Assembly: GCA_036785705.1 (NCBI GenBank)
Contig: JAWUZG010000357.1
Span: 620,001-684,000 of the forward strand
Source of the DNA: Acanthornis magna
Taxonomy: Eukaryota; Chordata; Aves; Passeriformes; Acanthizidae
Length of the DNA stretch: 64,000 nt
Reading direction: 5' to 3'
Part shown: positions 21,235-56,884 of the stretch, piece by piece
Layout: every line of letters begins with the position of its first letter
Position numbering within the stretch: position 1 is the stretch's first letter
Program-made: the position numbers and the translations under genes
Notes under the pieces: generated by a model
Told to the model about the DNA's origin: nothing
The model's input: only the letters and a program-made list of their open reading frames with translations
Database searches by the model: none

Positions 21235-23095
21235 CGCCCCATAGAATCCCCTAAATGGAGACCCCCTGCCCCATAGAATCCCCTAAATGGGGACCCCTCT
21301 GCCCCATAGGATCCTCTAAATGGGGACACCCCTGCCCCATAGAATCCCCTAAATGGGGACACCCCTGCCCCATAGAATCCCCTAAATGGGGACACCCCTG
21401 CCCCATAGAATCCCCTAAATGGGGACACCCCTGCCCCATAGAATCCCCTAAATGGGGACCCCCCCACCCCATAGGATCCTCTAAATGGGGACACCCCTGC
21501 CCCATAGAATCCCCTAAATGGAGACCCTCCTGCCCCATAGAATCCCCTAAATGGGGACACCCCTGCCCCATAGAATCCCCTAAATGGAGACTCCCCTGCC
21601 CCATAGAATCCCCTAAATGGAGACTCCCCTGCCCCATAGAATCCCCTAAATGGAGACTCCCCTGCCCCATAGGATCCCCTAAATGGGGACCCCCCTGCCC
21701 CATAGAATCCTCTAAATGGGGACCCCCCCGCCCCATTGAATCCCCTTAATAAGAAATTCCCCTGCCCCATAAAAACCCCCCAACGGGACCCACCTGTCCC
21801 TGCCCCACAGAATTCCCTAGATAGGGACATCCCCGCCCCATAGAATCCACTAAATAGGGACCCTCCGCCCCATAGATACCCCACAAATGGGACCCACCTG
21901 TCCCTGCCCCATAGAATTCCTTAAATAGGGACATCCCTGCTCTATAGAATCCCCTAAATAGGGACCCCTCTGCCCCATAGAAACCCCTAAGGAAGAAATT
22001 CCCCTGCCCCATAGAATCCCCTAAATAAGGACCCCCCTGCCCCATAGAATCCTCTAAATAGGGACCCCCCTGCCCCATAGAATCCCCTAAATGGGGACCC
22101 CTCTGCCCCATAGAAACCCCCCCAATGGGACCCACCTGTCCCTGCCCCACAGAATTCCCTAGATAGGGACATCCCCGCCCCATAGAATCCACTAAATAGG
22201 GACCCCCCTGCCCCATAGAATCCCCTAAATGGGGACCCCCCTGCCCCATAGAATCCCCTTAATAAGAAATCCCCCTGCCCCATAAAACCCCCCCAACGGG
22301 ACCCACCTGCCCCTGCCCCATATAATCCCCTAGATAGGGACACCCCTGCCCCATAGAATCCCCTAAATAAGGGACTCCCCTGTCCCTGCCCCATAGACCC
22401 CCAAATAAGGGATCTTTTTGTTCCTGCCCCATAGAAAACTCCAAATGGGACCCCACCCCTGTCCCTGCCCCATAGAAACCCCACAAACGGTATCCACCCA
22501 TCCCTGCCCCATAGAGAGCCCTAAATGGGACCCCCCGCCTCTGCCCCATAGAAACCCCACAAACGGGACCGACCTGCCCCTGCCCCATAGAAAACCCCAA
22601 ACGGGACCCACCGTCCCTGCCCCACAGAAAACCCCACAAACGGGACCCACCTGCCCCTGCCCCATAGAAAACCCCAAACGGGACCCACCTGTCCCTGCCC
22701 CATAGAAAACCCCAAATGGGACCCCCCCCGGCTCTGCCCCATAGAAAACCCCACAAATGGGAGCCCCCGTCCCTGCCCCATAGAAAAACCCAAATGGGAC
22801 CCACCGTCCCTACCCCACAGAAAACGCCACAAACGGGACCCACTTGTCCCTGCCCCACAGATAGCCTTAAATGGGACCCCCGGCTCTGCCCCATAGAAAC
22901 CCCACAAATGGGACCCCCCGTCCCTGCCCCATAGAAAACCCCAAATGGGACCCACCTGCCCCTGCCCCATAGAAAACCCCAAATGGGACCCCCCCGGCTC
23001 TGCCCCATAGAAACCCCACAAACGGGACCCACCTGCCCCTGCCCCATAGAAAACCCCAAATGAGACCCCCCCGGCTCTGCCCCATAGAACCCCCC
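21235..23095. repeat. CCTGCCCCATAGAATCCCCT 28-bp minisatellite
   Basis: About 60 units. In the first part (21,235-22,390) units read GCCCCATAGAATCCCCTAAA plus TGGGGACACCCCT. In the second (22,400-23,095) they become CATAGAAAACCCCAAATGGG plus ACCCACCTGCCCCTG. A 240-310-bp higher-order repeat is visible (compare 21,740-21,990 with 22,050-22,290). This fills the immediate upstream region of the myosin promoter. Confidence 0.9.
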
Positions 23096-23229
23096 CAAAC
23101 GGACCCCCAGCAGACCCCCAGGGTTCCCCACCCTCGCTCTACCCCACAGCTCACACTGTGGGGTGAACATGGGGGGCTCAGAGCCCTCGGCCCCACAGAG
23201 ACACCCAGAGGGGGGGAGGGTAGGGCCGC

Positions 23230-23335
23230 CCCTCCCCCTCCTTTATCAGCCCCCCCCAGCTCCTCCCCCCCGCCCCCTCCCCCCACAGCGCCCTATAAGA
23301 GCTGTGGGGCCGCGGGGCTGCCAAAGGTGCTGCTG
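23230..23335 (+). promoter_or_regulatory. Core promoter of the cardiac-type myosin gene
   Basis: TATAAG at 23294-23299 lies in a short unique island between two minisatellites. About 50 nt upstream is CTTTATCAG (23241-23249), a reverse GATA site. Transcription would start near 23,325, in GCCAAAGGTGCTGCTGTGGG. The position before a spliced 5'UTR exon at 24,478 fits the usual structure of sarcomeric myosin genes, with non-coding first exons. The donor of the first non-coding exon could not be fixed. Confidence 0.55.
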
Positions 23336-23344
23336 TGGGGCAGA

Positions 23345-24430
23345 GACTGAGGGTGCGGATACGGGGGCACAGGGTGGGCTGTGGGGCACAGAGGGGCTGT
23401 GGGGTCTGTGGGGTACAGGGTGGGCTGGGGGGCACAGGGAGGGCTGTGGGGTCTGTGGGGCACAGGGTGGGCTGTGGGGCACAGAGGGGCTGTGGGGTCT
23501 ATGGGGCACAGGGTGGGTTGGGGGGCACAGGGAGGGCTGTGGGGTCTGTGGGGCACAGGGTGGGCTGTGGGGCACAGAGGGGCTGTGGGGTCTATGGGGC
23601 ACAGGGTGGGCTGGGGGCACAGGGTGGCCTATGGGTCACCCAGGGGCTATGGGGCACAGGGTGGGCTGTGGGTCACCCAGGGGCTATGGGGCATAGGGTG
23701 GGCTGGGGGGCACAGGGTGGGCTGTGGATCACCCAGGGGCTATGGGGCACAGGGTGGGCTGTGGGGCACAGGGTGGGCTGTGGGTCACCCAGGGGCTATG
23801 GGGTCCCTGGGAAAGCTATGGGGCACAGGGTGGGCTATGGGGCACAGAGGGGCTGTGGGGCATAGGGTGGGCTATGGGTCACCCAGGGGCTGTGGGGCAC
23901 GGGGGGGCTATGGGGCACAGAGGGTCTATGGGGTCCCAGGAGGAGCTGTGGGGCACAGGGTGGGCTGTGGGGTCTATGGGGCACAGGGTGGGTTATGGGG
24001 GGTCTGTGGGGCATAGGGTGGGCTATGGGTCACCCAGGGGCTATGGGGTCCCTGGGAAAGCTGTGGGGCATAGGGTGGGCTATGGGGCACACAGGGGTTA
24101 TGGGGCACAGGGTGGGCTATGGGGGGTCTGTGGGGCATAGGGTGGGCTATGGGTCACTCAGGGGCTATGGGGTCCCAGGAGGAGCTATGGGGCACAGGGT
24201 GGGCTGTTAGGTCTATGGGGCACAGGGTGGGCTGTGGGTCACCCAGGAGCTATGGGGTCCCTGGGAAAGCTGTGGGGCACAGGGTGGGCTGTGATGTCTA
24301 TGGGGCACAGGGTGGGCTGTGGGTCACCCAGGAGCTATGGGGTCCCTGGGAAAGCTGTGGGGCACAGGGTGGGCTGTGGGTCACCCAGGGGCTGTGGGGT
24401 CCCTGGGAAAGCTGTGGGGGCTATGGGGAG
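23345..24430. repeat. GGGCACAGGGTGGGCTGTGG minisatellite (5' intron of myosin gene)
   Basis: About 45 units of 22-25 bp (GCACAGGGTGGGCTATGGGG), with inserts GTCACCCAGGGGCTATGGGG and TCCCTGGGAAAGCTGTGGGG. These form higher-order repeats of about 120-250 bp. It lies between the TATA box and the 5'UTR exon. Confidence 0.9.
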
Positions 24431-24477
24431 AGCAGCAATCCGTGGGGCACAGCCCCTCACCCCCCCTGTCCCCTCAG

Positions 24478-24514
24478 ATCCCTCCATCCAACCCACCGGA
24501 CCTACCGACTCCAG
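24478..24514 (+). other. Non-coding 5'UTR exon of the myosin gene
   Basis: A 37-nt exon between CCCCTCAG and GTGAGG. It is pyrimidine/purine balanced and ends ACCGACTCCAG. Splicing to the acceptor at 24,787 places GACAG directly before the start codon. The size and location match the small non-coding exon that precedes the ATG exon in sarcomeric myosin genes. Confidence 0.6.
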
Positions 24515-24544
24515 GTGAGGGCACAGCCGGGGCGCTTCGGGGGG

Positions 24545-24680
24545 CGGCTGTGGGTGGGGGTCTGTCCCTGTCCCCGTCCCCCCGGGTGACAATGTCCCCC
24601 AGGACAGATGGCGGACGTGGTGCTGGTGGCACTGTGGGGTCAATCACTGACCACGGGGGTCCATCACTGACCACGAGAGT
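24545..24680 (+). pseudogene. Duplicated acceptor and start-codon segment of myosin coding exon 1
   Basis: The stretch from CTGTGGGTGGGGGTCTGTCC to the ATG at 24608 and on to about 24,640 repeats the true exon start about 185 bp downstream. The copy keeps the acceptor CCCCCAG, the GACAG leader and an ATG, and reads MADVVLVALWGQSLTTGVHH before a stop; the real start reads MADAVLAALGAAAPF. It cannot encode the head. If its acceptor were used, it would produce an upstream start codon with a short frame. Confidence 0.75.
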
Positions 24681-24792
24681 CCATCACTGACCATGGGAAT
24701 CAAGCACTGACCATGGGGTTCCATCGAGGGGCTGTGGGCGGGGGTCTGTCCCTGTCCCCGTCCCCCCCAGGTGACAATGTCCCCCAGGACAG

Positions 24793-49490
<24,698 letters not shown>

Positions 49491-49549
49491 CCCATCCCCA
49501 GGAGGGGCCACCAGACCCCTGAGGGACACACCAGTGCCACCACCGCTGT

Positions 49550-50545
49550 GATGAGTGACCCACCACCACCATGATGGACTCACCACCACCACGATGGACC
49601 CATGATGATGATGATGATAGTGCCCCACCATGATGGACCCATGATGGTGATGATGGAACCTCACCATGATGGAGCCCCATCACAATGGACCGATGATGAC
49701 GATGATGGAACCTCACCACGATGGACCCATGAGGATGATGATGGAACCTCACCATGATAGACCCACCACCACCATGATGGACCCATGATGATGAATATGG
49801 AGCCTCACCATGATGGAGCCCCATCATGATGGACCCATGAGGATGATGATGGAACCTCACCACAATGGACCCACCACCACCATGATGGACTCACCATCAC
49901 CATGATGGACCCATGATGATGATGATGAAACCTCACCACAATGGACCCACCATCACCATGATAGACCCACCACCATGATGGACCCACGATGATGATGATG
50001 ATGGAGCCCCCACCATGATGGACCCACCACCACCACAATGGATCCATGATGGTGATGATGGAGCCCCCCCATGATGAACGCACCACCATGACGGACTGAT
50101 GTTGATGATGATGATGGAGTCCCACCACGATGGACCCACCACCATGACGGACTGATGATGATGATGATGACGACGATGATGATGATGGAGTCCCACCATG
50201 ATAGACCCACCACCATCATGATGGACTCACCACCACCATGATAGACCCACCACCACCATGATGGACCCATGATGATGATGATGGAGCCACCACCACCACG
50301 ATGGACCCATGATGATGATGATGGAGCCCCCCATGATGGACCCACCACCATGATGGACCCATGATGATGATGATGGAGCCCCACCATGATGGACCCACAA
50401 TGATGATGATGGGACCTCACCATGATGGACCCACCACCATGATGGACTGATGATGGTGATGATGATGATGATGGAGCCCCACCATGATGGACCCACAATG
50501 ATGATGATGGAACCTCACCATGATGGACCCACCACCATGATGGAC

Positions 50546-50577
<32 letters not shown>

Positions 50578-50700
50578 TCCCACCATGATGGACCCACAAT
50601 GATGATGATGGAACCTCACCATGATGGACCCACCACCACCACGATGGACCCATGATGATGATGATGGACCCACAACGATGACAATGATGGTCATGGACCC
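49550..50700 (+). repeat. ATGATGATGATGGACCCACCACC array downstream of the myosin stop
   Basis: Trinucleotide-based units (CCACCACCATGATGGACCCA, GATGATGATGATGGAGCCCC) begin about 60 nt after the stop. This is probably 3'UTR and intergenic DNA. I see no AATAAA for the myosin gene in it. Confidence 0.9.
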
Positions 50701-50872
50701 ACCACCACAAGTGACCCCCACCCCCACGATGGACACACCCCCTGCCCCTGTCCAAGACGAGGGGTCCCCAATGTTCATTAACTCATTAACGAGCCACGGG
50801 AGGGACACAATGTCCCCTCGCCCACCCCACCCCACCAACACGACCCTGAGCAGCACCAGCTGTGGGACGAGG

Positions 50873-50878
50873 TTTAAT
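50873..50878 (-). promoter_or_regulatory. Poly(A) signal ATTAAA of the CMTM5-like gene
   Basis: TTTAAT on the plus strand is ATTAAA on the minus strand, 67 nt past the stop codon of the minus-strand gene. Cleavage is expected around 50,855, giving a very short 3'UTR. No second signal is seen nearby. Confidence 0.6.
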
Positions 50879-50944
50879 TTGGGGGTGGGGGGCAGGACCA
50901 CGGGACAGAGGGGACAATGGGACAGTGGCAGGGGGTGGTGGCCA

Positions 50945-53900
50945 TCAGGTGCCCTCCATGTCGGGATCTGCAGGAGGAGAAGAGTTGGAGATGGTGGAGG
51001 AGGAGGATCCAGGTGTCCCCACCCCACCTAAAGGGGTCCCAGGTGTCCCCACCACCCCCAAAGGTGTCCCAGGTGTCCCCACCTCCACCCAGAAGTGTCC
51101 CAGGTGTCCCTATGCCACCTAAAGGTGTCCCAGGTGTCCCCGACCCCACCCCAGGGTGTCCCAGGTGACCCCACCTCGCCCATGGGGGCCCCAGGTGTCC
51201 CCACCCCACCTAAAGGGGTCCCAGGTGTCCCCACTGCCCCCACAGGTGCCCTAGGTGTCCCCAACCCCATCCCAGGGTGTCCCAGGTGTCCCCACCCCAA
51301 GGTGTCCTAGGTGTCCCCAACCCCAGGTGTCCCACGTGTCCCCGACCCCACCCCAGGGTGTCCCAGGTGTCCCCACCCAAAGGTGTCTTAGGTGTCCCCA
51401 ACCCCAGGTGTCCCACGTGTTCCCAACTCCACCCCAGAGTGTCCCAGGTGTCCCCACCACCCCCAAAGGTGTCCCAGGTGTCCCCACCCCAGGCCCCGTG
51501 TCCCTCACCCTGTCCCGGGGCCACCCGCGTGCGGAAGGTGACAAAGGTGTCGAAGGCGAAGACCAAGGCGAGCACGAGGCTGAAGGTCTGGGGGGAGGGG
51601 AAAGGGGCGTGGCCCGGTCAGGTGGGGGCGGGGCTAGGGCGAGGGGCGTGGCCATGGTGGGGGCGGGGCTTGGGGACACTCACGAAGGTGGTGGCAGCCA
51701 GGGCGTCACGGGACGAGGCCAAGGCCACCAGGGCTGCCACCAGGAAGATGAGGGTCCCACTGATGGCCCGGAGCAGGTCCTGGGGGGACAGCGGGGGGGG
51801 ACACTGTGGGGATGGGATGGGGACACCGGGGGGGACACCCTGGGGGACACTGTGGGGACATGGGGGACACCGGGGGAATGGGGGTGGGGACAAGGGGGGA
51901 CACCCTGGGGGACACTGTGGGGACATGGGGGACACCAGGGGAATGGGGGTGAGGACAAAGGGGGACACTGTGGGGATGACAGGGGACAGGGAGGGACACC
52001 ATGGAGGGGACACTAGGGGGTGATATCATGGGGTGGGGGACACCACGAAGGGACAAGATGGACAGCGAGTGACACCACGGGGGGGGACACCAAGGGGTGA
52101 CACCTTGGAGAGGTGGAGAAGAACAGAGGGAGGCATGGGGGACATCATGGGGCCATGGGGGGGACATGAAGGTGACACCATGGGAATGACAGTGGGGGAC
52201 ATCAGGGGAACATGGGGGAGACATAGGGGACACCATGGGGACATGGGGGGTGTCATCCAGGGGGGTTCCTGCATGTGCCCCCCGGGTGTCCCCGCAGGTG
52301 TGCCCCCAGGTGTCCCCGTTTGTCCTCAAGAGCCCCCCAGGTGTCCCTCTGTGTCCCTGTGTATCTCCAGGTGTCCCCAGGTGCCCTCCAGGTGCCCCAC
52401 CATGTGTCCCCGTGTGTCCCTGAGAGCCACCCAGGTGTCTCTAGGAGCCCCCTAGGTGTCCCTGTTTGTCCCCAAGAGCCCCCCAGGCGTCCCCGTGTGT
52501 CCCCAGGTGCCCTTCAGGTGTCCCCAGAAGCCCCCTAGGTGTCCCCATTTATCCCCAGGAGCCTCTCGGGTGTCCCCAAGAGTCCCTTCAGGTGTCCCCG
52601 TTTGTCCCCAGGTGCCCCCGTGTGTCCCCAGGTGCCCCCCCAGGTGTCCCCCTGTGTCCCTGGGTGTCCCCAGGTGTCCCCAGGTGTGTCCCTACCAGGC
52701 AGGTGCCGTAGCCGGGGGAGCAGCCGGGGTGGGGTCCCTCAGCAGGTGCCCCCCCAGGTGTCCCCGTTTGTCTCCAGGTGCCCCCCCAGGTGTCCCCAGG
52801 TGCCCCCCCAGGTGTCCCCATGTGTCCCCGGGTGTCCCCAGGTGTCCCCATGTCCCTACCAGGCAGGTGCCGTAGCCGGGGGGCAGCCGGGGTGGGGTCC
52901 CTCAGCAGGTGCCCCCCCAGGTGTCCCCGTTTGTCCCCAGGTGCCCCCCCAGGTGTCCCCAGGTGCCCCCCCAGGTGTCCCCATGTGTCCCCGGGTGTCC
53001 CCAGGTGTCCCCATGTCCCTACCAGGCAGGTGCCGTAGCCGGGGGGCAGCCGGGGGGGGTCCCGCAGCAGGAGCCCCCCCAGGGCTGCCGCCCCCGCCAG
53101 GGTCTGCAGCAGCGCCGGGGCCAGCGTGGGGGGCGCGGGGGGGGCCAGGAGCGCCACCACCCCCGCGGAGAGGACCTGAGGGGACAGAAGGGACAGGAGT
53201 GTCACAGGAGTGCCACCACCCCCGCGGAGAGGACCTGCGGGGACAGGAGGGACAGGAGTGTCACAGGAGTGCCACCACCCCCGCGGAGAGGACCTGGGGG
53301 GGACACGGGGGGGGCCAGGAGCGCCACCACCCCCCGGAGAGGACCTGCGGGGACAGGAGCGTCACACGAGTGTCACAGGAGTGCCACCACCCCCCCCGAG
53401 AGCAGTTGGGGGGGGACAGGGGTGTCACAGGAGTGTCATCACCCCCGCGGACAGCACCTGGGGGGACACGGGGGGGGCCAGGAGCGCCACCACCCCCCGG
53501 AGAGGACCTGCGGGGACAAGGGTGTCACAGGAGTGTCACAGGAGTGCCACCCCGCGGACAGCACCTGGGGGGACACGGGGGGGTCACAGGAGTGCCACCA
53601 CCCCCCGGAGAGGACCCGAGGGGACACGGGGGGGTCGTGGGGGGGTGACACCAGTCAGGTCCCCAGTGCCCTCCCAGTGCTCCCAGTTCCTCCTCCCCCA
53701 GCAGGAGCCCCCCCAATGTCCTCAATGCGCCTCCAGTGCCCCCAGTGCTCCCAGTCCCCCCAGTGCCCCGTACCAGTTCCCCCATTCCCCCATACCAGTA
53801 TTTCCAGTGCTCCCAATTCCCCCAGTTCCCCCATTCCTCCATACCAGTTCCCGTACCAGTTCCCGTACCAGTACTCCCAGTTCCCCCATTCCCCCATACC

Positions 53901-54520
53901 CATTCCCCCAGTGCCCCCAGTGTCCCCAGTTCCTCCATTCCCCCCAGTTCCCCCATTCCCCCATACCAGTATTTCCAGTGCTCCCAGTTTCCCCAGTTCC
54001 CCCATTCCCCCATACCAGTACTCCCAGTTCCCCCAGTGCTCCATACCCATTCCCCCAGGTTCTGTACCAGTCCCCCCAGTGCTCCCAGTTACCCCAGGCC
54101 CCCCTTACCGGTTCCTGTACCAGTTCCCCCATTCCCCCAGTGCTTCGTACCAGTTCCCACAGTCCCCCGTACCAGTCCCCATACCAGTTCTCCCATTCTC
54201 CCATACCAGCACTCCCAGTTCCCCTAGTGCTCCCAGTCCCCTCAGTGCTCCCAGTTCCCCCAGTGCTCCCAGTTCCCCTAGTGCTCCATACCAGTTCCCC
54301 CATTACCCCATACCAATGGTCCCAGTTCCCGTACCAGTTCCTGTACCAGTTCCCCCAGCGCTCCGTACCAGTTCCCCCAGTTCCCCAGTCCCCCCAATTC
54401 CCTCTTCCCAGTCCCCCCAGTTCCCCCAGTTCCCCTTACCAGTTCCCCCGCCAGCAGCAGCCCCCGCGGAGTTCTCAGGACCCCCAAGTCGAAGACCCCC
54501 GGTGCCTCCGGCTGCCCCAT
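50945..54520 (-). CDS. CMTM5: CKLF-like MARVEL transmembrane protein, CMTM5-like
   Basis: A small four-span membrane protein of the MARVEL family (membrane apposition and vesicle traffic are the general family role). Minus-strand exons: 54520-54440, 53175-53023, 51779-51684, 51587-51509, 50967-50945. Together they give 432 nt (143 aa; human CMTM5 is about 156). All junctions are GT-AG and in phase. It starts MGQPEAPGVFDLGVLRTPRG. Hydrophobic segments lie at residues about 19-38, 42-66, 83-100 and 105-127. The end FDTFVTFRTRVAPGQDPDME resembles the CMTM5 end (FxxYRTEMAPG). It is convergent with the myosin gene exactly as CMTM5 is with MYH6 in mammals, which strengthens the name; sequence alone would only support a MARVEL protein. 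Its introns hold copied exon edges. Confidence 0.75.
51015..51500. repeat. CCCAGGTGTCCCCACCCCA array, CMTM5 intron 4
   Basis: About 22 units of 18-28 bp containing GGTGTCCCAGGTGTCCCCAC. Many hold CCCAGGTGT. Confidence 0.85.
51790..52260. repeat. GGGGACACTGTGGGGACATG array, CMTM5 intron 2 (3' part)
   Basis: GGGGGACACC and GGGGACACTGTGGGGA units. A block of about 110 bp is duplicated (51,800-51,890 and 51,900-51,980). Confidence 0.85.
52265..53022 (-). repeat. CCCCAGGTGTCCCC array with copies of the CMTM5 exon 2 end and donor
   Basis: A CCCCCAGGTGTCCCC minisatellite. From 52,690 on it is organised into 163-164-bp units. Each contains the 3' end of exon 2 with its donor (plus-strand CCTACCAGGCAGGTGCCGTA and GCCGGGGTGGGGTCCCTCAG). 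Copies start at 52,691 and 52,855; the true exon edge is at 53,018-53,023. Confidence 0.9.
53176..53640 (-). repeat. Array of the CMTM5 exon 2 start with its acceptor, intron 1
   Basis: About eight copies, 50-60 bp apart, of plus-strand GCGGAGAGGACCTGCGGGGA preceded by AGTGCCACCACCCC. On the minus strand this is the acceptor CCGCAG and the first exon bases GTCCTCTCCGCGGGGGTGGT. Some copies have CAGCACCTG or CAGTTG in place of AGGACCTG. Confidence 0.9.
53660..54435. repeat. CCCAGTTCCCCCATTCCCCCAT array
   Basis: Pyrimidine-rich 10-24 bp units (CCCATACCAGTTCCCCCAGT) fill the rest of CMTM5 intron 1. Confidence 0.88.
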
Positions 54521-54529
54521 GGGGGGCGC

Positions 54530-55865
54530 TGAGGGTCCCTTTGGGGTCCGGGGGGTCCCTGGGGGTCTCTTTGGGGTCCCTCGAGGTCCCTTTGGGGTCC
54601 CTGGGGGTCCCTGGGGGTCTCAGAGGGGTCTGGGGGTCCCTGGGGGGTCCCTATGGGGTCCTGGGGGGTCCTGGGGGATCTCTTTGGGGTCCCTCGAGGT
54701 CCCTTTGGGGTCCCTTTGGGGTCCCTGGGGGTCTCAGAGGGGTCTGGGGGTCCCTGGGGGTTCCCTGGGGGTCTCTTTCATGCCCTGGGGGTCCCTTTGG
54801 GATCCCTCGAGGTCCCTTTGGGGTCCCTGGGGCTCCCTTTGGGGTCCGGGGGGTCCCTGGGGGTCTCTTTGGGGTTCCTCGAGGTCCCTTTGGGGTCCCT
54901 TTGGGGTCCCTGGGGGTCCCTGGGGGTCTCAGAGGGGTCTGGGGGTCCCTGGGGGGTCCCTGGGGCTCCCTTTGGGGTCCGGGGGGTCCCTGGGGGTCCC
55001 TTTGGGGTCCCTCGAGGTCCCTTTGAGGTCCCTGCGGGTCTCAGAGGGGTCTGAGGGTCCCTGGGGGTCCGGGGGGGGTCCCAGGGGTCACTTTGGGGTC
55101 CCTGGGGGTCCTGGGGGGGGTCCGGGGGGGATCCCGGGGGTCCCTTTGGGGTCCTGCGGGGGTCGCTGGGGGTCCTGGGGGGGGGTCTGGGGGTCCCTTT
55201 GGGGTCCTGGCAGGGTTTGGGGGTGGTCCCTGGGGGTCTCTTTGGGGTCCTGGGGAGGTCCCTGGGGGTCCTGGGGGGAGTCTCGGGGATCCCTTTGGGG
55301 TCCCGGGGGTCCCTTTGGGGTCCTGGGGGGAGTCTGGGGGTCTCTTTGGGGTCTCTCGAGGTCCCTTTGGGGTCCCTGGGGGTCTCAGAGGAGTCTGGGG
55401 ATCCCTGGGGGTCCGGGGGGAAGCCCCGGGGGTCCCTTTGGGGTTCTGGTGGGGTTTGCGGGTGGTCCCCGGGGGTCCCTTTGGGATCCGGGGGGGTCCT
55501 GGGGGGTCTAGGAGACTCTTTGGGGTCCCTGGGGGGGTCCCTGGGGGTCCGGGGGGGGGGTCCCAGGGGTCACTTTGGGGTCCCTGGGGGTCCTGGGAGG
55601 GTCCCGGGGTTTCTCGGGGGCCCCTTTGGGGTTCTGGTGGGGTTTGGGGGGGGTCTGGGGGTCCCTGGGGGTCCTAGGGGGTCCCGGGGGTCCCTTTGGT
55701 GTCCTGGGGGGGTCCCTGGAGGTCCTGGGGGGGTCCCTGGGGGTCCTGGGGGGTCCCTGGAAGTCCTTGGGGCTCCCTGGGGGTCCTGGGGGGGGGTCCC
55801 TTTGGGGTCCCTGGGGGTCCCGGGGGTCCCTGTAGGATCTTGGGGGTCCCTCAGGGTCTCGGGGG
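54530..55865. repeat. GGGTCCCTTTGGGGTCCCTG array upstream of CMTM5
   Basis: About 75 units of 15-20 bp (GGTCCCTTTGGGGTCCCTGG) start immediately beyond the CMTM5 start codon and would cover its 5'UTR and proximal promoter. A 190-bp higher-order unit with CTCAGAGGGGTCTGGGGGTC recurs at about 54,630, 54,740 and 54,930. The unit resembles the CCCTTTGGGGTCTCC array at 3,795-4,030. Confidence 0.9.
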
Positions 55866-55869
55866 CTCT

Positions 55870-55965
55870 GGGGGTCCCTGCGGGGTGGGGAAGGGGCGTG
55901 GCCCCGGGGGTCACGTGGGTGTCCCCCCGCCCCTCCCCCCCCCGTGCCAGGCACCGCCGCCGGGA
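55870..55965. promoter_or_regulatory. Promoter-like island with CACGTG and GC-box
   Basis: A unique stretch between arrays holding GGGGCGTGGC (KLF/Sp1-type) and CACGTG (55912-55917). Its position suits a CMTM5 promoter on the minus strand, with a first non-coding exon, but no exon could be proven. Confidence 0.3.
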
Positions 55966-56089
55966 CCGCGACAAAGGGACCTTGTTGGGGACACTGGGAG
56001 GGACTGGGGGGGACTGGGAGGAGATTGGGATGGACTGGGATGTGACTGGGAGGGATTGGGAGGGACTGGGAGCACTGGGAGCTGAGCCC

Positions 56090-56720
56090 CTGCAGACAGC
56101 GCTGACACTCCCAGTGCTCCCAGTATGGCCCAGTCACTGCCCAGTGCCTCCCAGTCACTCCCAGTTCATTCCCAGTCCCATTCCAGTCACTCCCAGTTCA
56201 TTCCCAGTTCATTCCCAGTCATTCCCAGTCACTCCCAGTTCATTCCCAGTCCCATCCCAGTTCATTCCCAGTCACATCCCAGTCCATCCCAGTCACTCCC
56301 AGTCCATTCCCAGTCACATCCCAGTCACTCCCAGTCACATCCCACTCACTCCCAGTCCCATCTCAGTCCCATCCCAGTCACATCCCAGTCCCTCCCGTTC
56401 ATTCCCAGTCACTCCCAGTCACATCCCAGTCATTCCCAGTTCATTCCCAGTCACTCCCAGTCACATCACAGTCCCTCCCAGTCACATCCCAGTCACATCC
56501 CAGTCATTCCCAGTCCACCCCAGTCGCTCCCAGTCACTCCCAGTGCACTCAGATCGCCCCCAGAGCCTCCCAGTTGCCTCTCAACTGCCCCCAGTGTCTC
56601 CCAGTCACTCCCAGTGCCCTCCCAGTTGCTCCCAGTCCCTCCCAGTGCTGCCCAGCCACCTCCCAGTCTGTCCCAGTGTCTCCCAGTCCCCCCAGCCGCT
56701 CCCATTTGCGGCTCTGGGTC
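56090..56720. repeat. CCCAGTCACTCCCAGTTCATT array
   Basis: About 60 units of 10-11 bp (CCCAGTCACT, CCCAGTCACAT, CCCAGTTCATT). The preceding 55,985-56,075 carries inverted ACTGGGAGG units. Confidence 0.9.
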
Positions 56721-56739
56721 CCCGGGGGGGGAGGGGGAG

Positions 56740-56875
56740 GGGGAGGGGACACCCTAAAAATACCCGGGGGGGGGAGGGGGGGAGGGGCCCGATCCTGAGC
56801 CAGGCTAAAAATAGCGGCAGCGGTCACGTGACCCCGGGGGAGGGGGGGCGGGAGCGGCGCTGGGACCCCGCAGGT
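56740..56875 (+). promoter_or_regulatory. Promoter-like island with a MEF2 site and TCACGTGA
   Basis: CTAAAAATAG at 56805-56814 is a perfect MEF2 consensus, and a near copy CTAAAAATAC occurs at about 56,753. TCACGTGA (56824-56831) is a USF/TFE-type palindrome 10 nt after the MEF2 site. GGGACCCCGCAG then ends at a GTGACG donor at about 56,874, so this could be a first non-coding exon on the plus strand, feeding the ADP-ribosyltransferase 2 kb downstream. The MEF2 site would suggest muscle expression. The link to a gene is inferred. Confidence 0.4.
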
Positions 56876-56884
56876 GACGGGGGG

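Noticed and set aside
53023..53175. Plasmolipin or MAL as the identity of the MARVEL gene
   Set aside because: The end FRTRVAPG and the convergent myosin neighbour fit CMTM5 better, although the short sequence cannot fully exclude other MARVEL proteins.
52909..55026. A 705-residue plus-strand frame across CMTM5 introns and upstream array
   Set aside because: It runs antisense through the CMTM5 exons and three unrelated arrays. The CMTM5 exons on the minus strand explain the conserved part.
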